A DNA stretch of 64,000 nt from Atriophallophorus winterbourni. Taxonomy: Eukaryota > Platyhelminthes > Trematoda > Plagiorchiida > Microphallidae. The stretch lies in the NCBI GenBank assembly GCA_013407085.1, contig JACCGJ010018937.1, positions 17,387-81,386 on the forward strand, given 5' to 3'. The position numbers and the translations under genes were made by a program. Positions 57,131 through 64,000 of the stretch are shown here, piece after piece (position 1 is the first letter of the stretch; each line of letters starts with the position of its first letter). The notes under the pieces were generated by a model. The model had not been told where the DNA came from. It saw only the letters and a program-made list of their open reading frames with translations, and searched no databases.

Positions 57131-59494
57131 GTAGGTGGCGCGGACTGGATTTACGCTATGAGAGTGTTTTGATGTTTAGTGTTGGCCATTTCATATGTGC
57201 CCATTTAAGTTTACATTCTAACTCTCAATCCCAGATCATAGGTTTCATTCAAACCAACTGTCTCGAGCATTACTGTTATATCACACGAAATCTAATCATT
57301 GTTTAAATGGACTCCGAAAATCTCGTTCCCAATCTGTTGTGCAGTGAGTCATCGATCATGCCATTATTGCGGCTGAACTTCCTTTCGGTAAATCATAGTT
57401 GTGCAAAGGGATGACACACTTTAAACCGAAAATCGAACTGTTTTCTCCCACACCCACATAATAGAATCTCATTCGTGATTTAGAACGGAACGAGGAAGAT
57501 TTTTCTAAGCAGTGCAAGGTAGACGTCAAACAATTGCAAAGTGGCCAACTGCTAAAGTATGGATAAATGGTACTTCACTTCCTCATTGCGGGGAAGATTG
57601 TTGTTCTTGAATCGGACTGTTTAGTCGTTTGAAACCGTGACGCGCCTGTGATGTGCATCCATGGTCGAAATCGACTGAAGGAGGCCAACAACAACACTTT
57701 TTGTTCGCGTGTATGAGGTTAGGTAGAATGAATTGGTTGTAAAGACAGAGGAATATTACGAACACAGAATTTCTAATCACAAAATCTGTCAAAATACATC
57801 ACACTTGTTGTAAACTCGTCAGCAGTTAGATACGTAATGCTAGTTGGCAGAAAGAGTGATTTCGAATTACTGCCATCAGGAAATAGGATTGGAACAGCCA
57901 AACGATCCACTCGGTTGATCAAAATACAAATGCAACACATTGGTCATTTTGTGGATTGCTTTCAACCCCTGCACGTACACACCAATACATGTCTCTGCTT
58001 GTTTGTCATCGTTAGTTTAAGACAATCAGATTAGATTCAGTGAGCCTTGGAACAGGGGAAAACAGCTCAATACAATGAGACTAGCTGTCGATTGATTGAG
58101 TGCTACCTATCGCTGCAAGTGCTCTGGGAAGATTCTCCTTCAAAAATCAGACAGTTTAGTCACTTGAAAATCGGTGAGGCATGAACTCGTTGCGCGCTTG
58201 CGTTCATCAGCGTTGCAAACAGAACTGGTCTTTTCATATGCATAGCTTACTTGCGTCCATCCTGTTTACCAAGGGCCATAAATCAAACCTTGCTTTGCTA
58301 CATTTTCGCCGCTCTAATGATCACTCTTCCTAATCTTAATGGCTTTACCTGATATTATCAAACAGCCGGAGACCAGCCGTTCGCACTTGCAAGGGTAGGG
58401 AATACAAGCACTCCAAAATCTGATTGTTTTAAATGCTAGTCGGTTGACTACGTATAAGACGTGCGAGAGAAGCTAAACACCGCATTCAAGCATCCAAGTG
58501 GGTTGGAGTGACAAGATACGGTTTAACCCTCTCCCCCGTCCTACAGCAGCTGTATCCGGCGTCACCAGAGCGGATGTGTCGACGAGTTAGCGTGTCTTTA
58601 AGCTGCTTCCTAATTTCCTGTTTCCAGTGTATACGATTCACTTACTCGCAAATATGGCCGAATTTCGAAACCTACTTCACTGATTGAAACGCTCTGACAT
58701 CATTGCATCAGTTTAATGAGTGATTTATTTCTGAATTTGGCAATTGCACAATCTGAGCTATGTGCTTGCATCAATAGGAAAACAATATCCAAAGCGAATC
58801 CGAGTGTGATCTAACTGATTGAATTCGTTGCTGAGATTTAAATCGAAATAAAATTCCATCAAAACTTTGAAACATTTGGAACATTATCTTTCAAATTCAA
58901 TGAATAAATACCTGCATTAAACCAACAACAATGTTCTTCTCAAAACCAGTCTTGAGGCTCTTGGTCTTTCAATGCTTTGGAGACGTTTCTGTGAACTAGA
59001 CGGTCTTATTTTCTTGAATCGATTTTCAGCGAAGATTCACGTCTCATCTAATTTGTTGTAGTCTGAGTAGAATGAACTCAAAGGCCAGTGCCAGCGAGCT
59101 CAATTTCTACGGTTTACATAGCAAAACATAACAGTGAGGAGAGTTTGCGCTAGGCATGTATATTTACCATGACAGAGTGCCCTATTTGTTTGATATTGCG
59201 ATTATGTGTGTATCAAAGTTTGCTTCCAGTTTACTAAGCACAGTTACGCATGGAATTTCCGAAACGATTTGGGCGGGTATGTGATAGAGTATATGATCAA
59301 CAACAAAAATTTCTTATTTAATTTTCATTTAATTACGATCGTTCATGTCCATAGAATGTAGTTCTCAAGCCCACATCATGACTCAAATAAATTTGTTTTC
59401 ATTTGGACAGCAGTTTGAGTAGTACAAATGAGACTTCTTGTATATTCCTTATTCCATCCAAGACTTGCTTCGTTATACTTGTTTAACATTGCAG
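57131..59494. other. Probable intron with retroelement scraps
   Basis: Minus-strand 57792-57583 shares the 3'-flank block CCATGGTC...GACTGAAGGAGGCCAACAACAAC with 60230-60270 (+), so both are ends of one repeat. At 58105-58180 (+) a broken YRCKCSGK...SDSLVT stretch resembles the zinc-finger end at 63910. Nothing else is supported. Confidence 0.4.
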
Positions 59495-59736
59495 GATTGT
59501 ATAGTTGAAGATTATTCAAAACTCGCAAAATACGCATATCCTTTCTCTACAACAACGACAACATTCCCTATAGTTGATCGTATACACCGGTTCCTATGGA
59601 AACGTGAATCAACATACCGCGTTTATCGTTTTTGTAACCGTGTGCATTTACGACTCATTTACACTAGAAAGCCTTTGCAAAAAACCGGTTTGCGTATTGT
59701 CGGTAAAGTTTGTAGTATGGGTTCATTTTCACGTCC
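59495..59736 (+). CDS. Possible internal exon C of the same gene
   Basis: Acceptor ATACTTGTTTAACATTGCAG and donor GTAAGT at 59737. 242 nt, entering in phase 0, which matches exon B, and open throughout (DCIVEDYSKLAKYAYPFS..., later basic). A different frame over part of it is also open, and internal donors exist. The exon call rests on splice signals and phase only. Confidence 0.3.
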
Positions 59737-59859
59737 GTAAGTTCAGAAATTCGATGCGATCCTTCGTATGAGAGACTTCACGGCCAGACAGACAAGGTCC
59801 ATTTAACAGTCTTATCAGTCTCAACTCAAAGACTCGGCTCTATCTGAAAATATATTGAA

Positions 59860-60330
59860 CAAGCGCCACAGTGTAGTCCTCGAAAACGTAGATGTACTGC
59901 GGTGTAGCATTAATCCTAATTTGGAACACCTACAAGCAGACTGGAAAATGGTCGTATCCCGTAAGATAAACTCTATGGTGAGTTGCAATTAGGAAGTCGA
60001 CCATTGGGCAGACCGCACTTGCGGTACAAAGACGCTTGCAAAAGAGACATGAAAGATCTTTGCATTGACCCCGCGAATTGGGAGAACTTGCTCTTGACCG
60101 CTCAACTGATGCCCTACAACCGAGTTCTACCAAACGTTGCAAGCGCGCGGGGGAGATTGTTCCTCCCAAATCGGACTGTTTAGTTATTCAAAAAGCTGTA
60201 GAACATGAAAATTCATGCGATTGTGATGTACATCCATGGTCCGCATCGACCGAAGGAGGCCAACAACAACAAGCAGAGTAAGTGGAGGCTGGTGGACATG
60301 CGGTCAAAAGGAATGAATAAGGCAGAGATC
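59860..60330 (+). pseudogene. Non-LTR retrotransposon RT tail with zinc-finger end
   Basis: Reads ELQLGSRPLGRPHLRYKDA then CKRDMKDLCIDPANWENL: the G-S-R-x-x-G-R-P-x-L-R-x-K-D block and D-x-x-x-W-E/K tail. The end has decayed zinc-finger-like sequence (SQIGLFSYSKS-like frame near 60160-60200). A CCAACAACAAC repeat block at 60255 follows. Same family as 63480-63980. Confidence 0.7.
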
Positions 60331-60439
60331 TCCAAGACATGGTTCTCAAACGTTTAATCGTTAGCATATGAACCAATTTCAATTGACCTTAACCGAATTC
60401 ACGTTGAGCTGGGTAAGTGATCAATCACACACCCCCAGG

Positions 60440-61200
60440 ATTTTAATAATTCAATTCAATTTAATGGTCTAAAAAGCACATAGCTTTACAAAAACCACAG
60501 ATTAATATGGGAATTACGAATAACACAGGTAGTCAAAACGGAATTTGTTGCTTACTCATCAGTTCAGGAATCACGTAAAAATACATAAGGCAGAAATTGT
60601 TTTAAACCGGTTGGGTGGGGTAAAGATGTATAGTTTACTTCGATGCATGGGTTCAAAGCATTTATGGTGCAGAATATATAGGTTGGATGTTTGGATTGGT
60701 CGATATGAAGTTGTCCAAGTTCGATTTGAATATATCCAAGTTGAGTGAATGTGCAACGTTACGGGGTAGGGAGTTCCAGGTAAAACATACACGTACAGAA
60801 TAAAAATACCCTTGACAGTTCAGTCTCGAGTCGGGAATAAGTACTGTATAGTCATGACTCCGGCTTGTTCGGGGTGGTAGTCGTGTGAATAGTTTATTCA
60901 AGGGACGGTTGGGGGTATGCAGTATATTGAACATAAGAATCATGTCGCCTCTAAGACGGCGGTAGCGAGAGTCGAAAAGATTGAAGGCTTGTAATCCGAT
61001 CTTCGTATTATATATGCATTAAACCGCGTACGAGCTTAGTGGTCCGATGATATATTCTCTGCAAGAGGCTGATGTCCTTCTGTAGCCAGGGTGACCAAGC
61101 CTGAACCGGATACTTCATGGTTGGCCTCAAGTACTTATTAATTATTCGATGAACAGTTTGCTTCGTAAAACAATTGTAAGTGGCTATTTAATAACCTTCC
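60440..61200 (-). mobile_element. CR1-like retrotransposon, 3' end only
   Basis: 60943-60662 reads FNILHTPNRPLNKLFTRLP and YFYSVRVCFTWNSLPRNVAHS, nearly matching the tail of the 47.5-kb copy. The 3' flank (60440-60500) shares the TTTAATGGTCTAAAAAGCA block with 47420. It is severely 5'-truncated. Confidence 0.8.
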
Positions 61201-62756
61201 CAGTTCTATCCTTCTTTGTCCGACGACGCTTCTGTGTCAGAAGCGAAACGGTACCCTAATCTACTTCAACCGATTGCGTTCAAATTTCATTTTCAAGGTT
61301 CTACTTTTTGCAAACCTATCTACTCTCTTTACCCCTTCGATTCAGATTGGAGATGCTGAGCGCATTTAATTACAATATACGGTTACGTCGCATTTGCTTT
61401 CGTATCCATTAGACTTGTTTTTCCTAACGTTTCTTAGCGCATTTTGTGCGATTCGCTTACCTAATTCCGTTCTGACAACATATAATTAGTCTAGTCTAGA
61501 GGACACGCTTGAATGAACATTGAAAATGTTAATGCCTTTGGGGCACATAGGAATGGGATGGAGCACCACCCATACCGGAGACTTTTTCCCGACACTAAAA
61601 GGAGAAAATTATTGAACGTGAAGCGCGCAAAAAATAGATTGGAGCATGGAACTTGGCACAAGGCGAATTGTCAGGTTCGATTTATCGTTGTTAATATATT
61701 CGGCATGGCGGAGTTTTAATTAGCAATATTAGCAAGCTACTACTTGAAAAACGTAATATACTACTTATTAATAAAATCTGACTTTAAAGAAACATCAACC
61801 ATCTTGCTGTTATTGTCATGTTGCAAAAATATTCCCAACATTTACCGGTGCTGCATTGCACCGACCTAGCTTAGTCGCCACATAAAAGCATAGTTTCAAT
61901 TTGCGAATGAAAATTTTTCCTCGAATTGGCAAATTATTGAGATTTGTCTATCGGTATCACGAGCTTCGATGTGATGGACGTATTGTTGTAAAACTAGTAC
62001 CATCACAGAAGTAAACGTGAAAGAAGACATTGCAGTTTTTGGGGTGGTGGTTAAGCAGTGTTTTGATGTGTTGACGCTATCAACCAATTACGCAAACTGT
62101 TCAAACTGGAAAGCATTCCAGTGTGTTACTAACAACCTCTACATCAAAACCGGTTTCTGGCTGTTTGCCATCTTGAGGTGGAAGTAATTTGATTAGCTTT
62201 AGTGAGCCTTACACCAAAGGAAAAGCGGTAAGCAAAGTTAGAATTTGAAGCCACTGTTTATTAAGGTTCTTACAGACAATCCACAAACACGGCATCACTA
62301 AGTGATTCTTAGTCAGGCATCCAAGACGCTAAGTGTGACTATATCTACTACTTTTCCATTATTACAAGGCTCATTGAAACCAATCTTACTGTCTCGATCT
62401 AATGACGGTCATCAACCAGAAACCGGTTGTGCTATTTGAGTGAGGGAAATGTGAGCAACACATTACGTTGGTCACCCATAAACGTCGCTCTGTAATTCTG
62501 TTTGAACATCGTGGTTCTTTGTAAGAACCCTGTTAAACAGTGGCCTCAACGTAAGGTTAAGACATTTTTATGGCCATAATTTTCAGAAACTACCGAACAA
62601 ACACACAATTTTTTTGCTCGCGTACCGAGCAAAAACTTTTCTCATTTTACGCTCGCTGGCAAATGAATCATGTTAAATTCACGGAGCGTGTGTTTTAGTT
62701 TTTGTCTGAACTGTGGTTTTCTTCTTGTAAGATGAATCACGGAAGTATTCGTTTAA
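61201..62756. other. Unassigned DNA with dispersed repeats
   Basis: Contains repeat ends near 62130-62190 (AAAACCGGTTTCTGGCTG) and 62495-62550. The open frame at 61513-61719 shows no motif. No splice-bounded exon is recognised. Confidence 0.4.
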
Positions 62757-62929
62757 GTGGAAATTGAATTCAAGAGTTCAACCGATGTCCATAAACTCAT
62801 CAATACGCTGTTATTCCAAATGAATCCTGAAAAACATATGAAACGAATTTTATGTGAGAAACGTCAATATTTGGTAAAAATTCAATATCTCTTGCTAGGT
62901 AGACAAACAACATCATTTTATGCAGAGAT

Positions 62930-63430
62930 AGAGAAGCAATTTAAACTGCGTGGGTTACGCCGGTTGGGTCACATTTACGGATGCCAGGCCACCGACTACC
63001 GAAACGGATTCTTTCTGTGATACCACATCCAGAATAACGTGAATTTCGTGGTAACCAACCCCCCACCTGGCATAGGCACCTAAAAACCATTACTAGTAGC
63101 ATTTCCAAAGTCAGCGCAGCATGTCTTCAATGCTGGGTTCCTCGTGCTGAGATATCGCGGTGGTTAGTGTCGCTTCTGGATACGCCCCAAAACCCTTTTC
63201 AGTAGCGCTCTTGCACTAAGCATCTGATGGAGTATTTACTTAAGCTTGCCTGTTGTCAAGTAGAGCGACGACGAAAACTTGTTACCATGTATGACAATAA
63301 AAGCCACAAGCAAGCTGTTGTGCTGAAGTAGCTCTACTCGTTCACGAAACTTGATTGAATGCCTGTTCTATTCGAGACGTAGACACATCATCCTAGTTTA
63401 TTTGTGCTCACTTTTCTGTAACGGTAGTGA
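62930..63430 (+). mobile_element. RTE-like retrotransposon, 3' end remnant
   Basis: The frame at 62930-63020 reads KLRGLRRLGHIYGCQATDYRN, equivalent to LHRLRWLCHVLRMPDHRLPK at 50500. DNA similarity to 50480-50900 continues through the shared CTACTCGTTCACGAAACTTG block near 63335. Several stops. Confidence 0.7.
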
Positions 63431-63439
63431 GACCTGAAT

Positions 63440-63990
63440 CATCTACGCAAGACACGAAGGGAAGCTGAATACCTTTCATTTATAAAGCATCCGTCGTACC
63501 TTGAATATAGTGTGGATGCTCAAAGTAACGAACGCTAAAATATTTTCTGAAGCTTGTCTACAGAGCATGTTTACCCTACTACATACCACCTACGCTGGCT
63601 GGGTGATGTGTACTGAAGGAAAAATGGTCGTATTCTAAAAGATCTACTCTATGATGAGTTGAAATCAGGTAGTCGACCATCGGGCAGATCGCACTTGCGG
63701 AACAAAGACATATGCAAAAGAGATATGAAATCTCTCGGCATTGACCCTACAAGCTGGAAAGAACTTCCTCTTGACCGCACACACTAGAGGCAATGTGTAA
63801 AACGTCAGGTCCAAACTGGTGAAAAGCGGATACAGCTCTTGGCTGCTGAACGCAGATCATGCCGTCGGTGTGCAAATGACGCTGATCGACCAAGTACTGA
63901 CTATCGCTGTGAGCGCTGTGGGATAGATTTTCACTCCCAAATCGGATTGTTAGGTCATTCTAAAAGCTGTGGAGCATGAAACCATCCTAA
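63440..63990 (+). pseudogene. Non-LTR retrotransposon C-terminus with C2HC zinc-finger-like end
   Basis: Broken frames show GRSHLRNKDICKRDMKSLGI (near 63680-63740) and end near 63900-63975 with YRCERCGIDFHSQIGLLGHS then KSC. That is a Cys-x2-Cys...His...Cys finger typical of the C-terminus of some flatworm non-LTR polymerases. The copy runs to the window edge region; stops separate the blocks. Confidence 0.75.
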
Positions 63991-64000
63991 TTACTTTACT

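Noticed and set aside
59574..59771. Alternative frame over candidate exon C with a hydrophobic segment
   Set aside because: It has no acceptor in the right phase, and the other frame matches the phase leaving exon B. Left as an uncertainty in exon C.
1..64000. CRISPR arrays, bacterial operons, rRNA or tRNA genes
   Set aside because: No regularly spaced direct repeats, no ribosome-binding-site-led gene strings, and no structural RNA signature recognised by eye.

Overview
The window looks like nuclear DNA of a parasitic flatworm, most likely a digenean trematode. It is AT-rich, gene-poor and littered with decayed non-LTR (CR1-like, RTE-like), Ty3/Gypsy and BEL/Pao retroelements. The genus cannot be fixed from the sequence alone. 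Nothing bacterial is present: no operons, no CRISPR array, and no rRNA or tRNA gene that I could recognise.

The main find is on the minus strand between 32457 and 20071: a micro-exon gene (MEG) that no ORF finder would show. A TATA box (32511-32517) is followed by a signal-peptide exon (49 nt, ends in phase 1). A 19-nt exon then moves the frame to phase 2. Seventeen tiny symmetric exons follow (15-33 nt, all multiples of three, most of them exactly 21 nt), each with an AG acceptor and a GTGAGT/GTAAGT-type donor. A last exon carries the stop codon. All exons are open in the single frame set by exons 1 and 2. The 20-exon model gives 504 coding nt (167 residues plus stop) spread over 12.4 kb. 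This is the architecture known from schistosome MEGs, which encode small secreted proteins varied by micro-exon skipping. Five weaker cassettes, including a possible alternative terminal exon, lie among the main ones.

Layout. 1-3600: RTE reverse-transcriptase (RT) remnant, then a minus-strand CR1-like ORF1. 4220-4485 (-): probable last coding exon of a membrane protein. 4545-8505: two inverted ~1-kb repeats flanking an RTE-type 3' end. 8510-17330: two decayed plus-strand CR1-like copies with other RT scraps between them. 17330-18500: RT tail and unannotated DNA. 20071-32517: the micro-exon gene. 33200-34000: RT scraps. 34960-45115: a large imperfect inverted repeat around a decayed BEL/Pao element. 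45121-47408: a rearranged Gypsy copy with LTR-like direct repeats. 47408-50219 (-): the youngest CR1-like copy, with only two frameshifts seen in ORF2. 50212-51120: RTE 3' end with a GAT-rich tail. 52775-59736 (+): two phase-compatible exons, plus a weaker third, of an unrecognised conventional gene with long introns. 57500-64000: 3' ends of several non-LTR elements, two of which carry a terminal zinc-finger-like motif.

The host genes (MEG, membrane-protein exon, plus-strand multi-exon gene) occupy under 2 kb of coding sequence. The rest is intron or transposon debris. Some ORF starts quoted here are not ATG, because exons start at splice sites.
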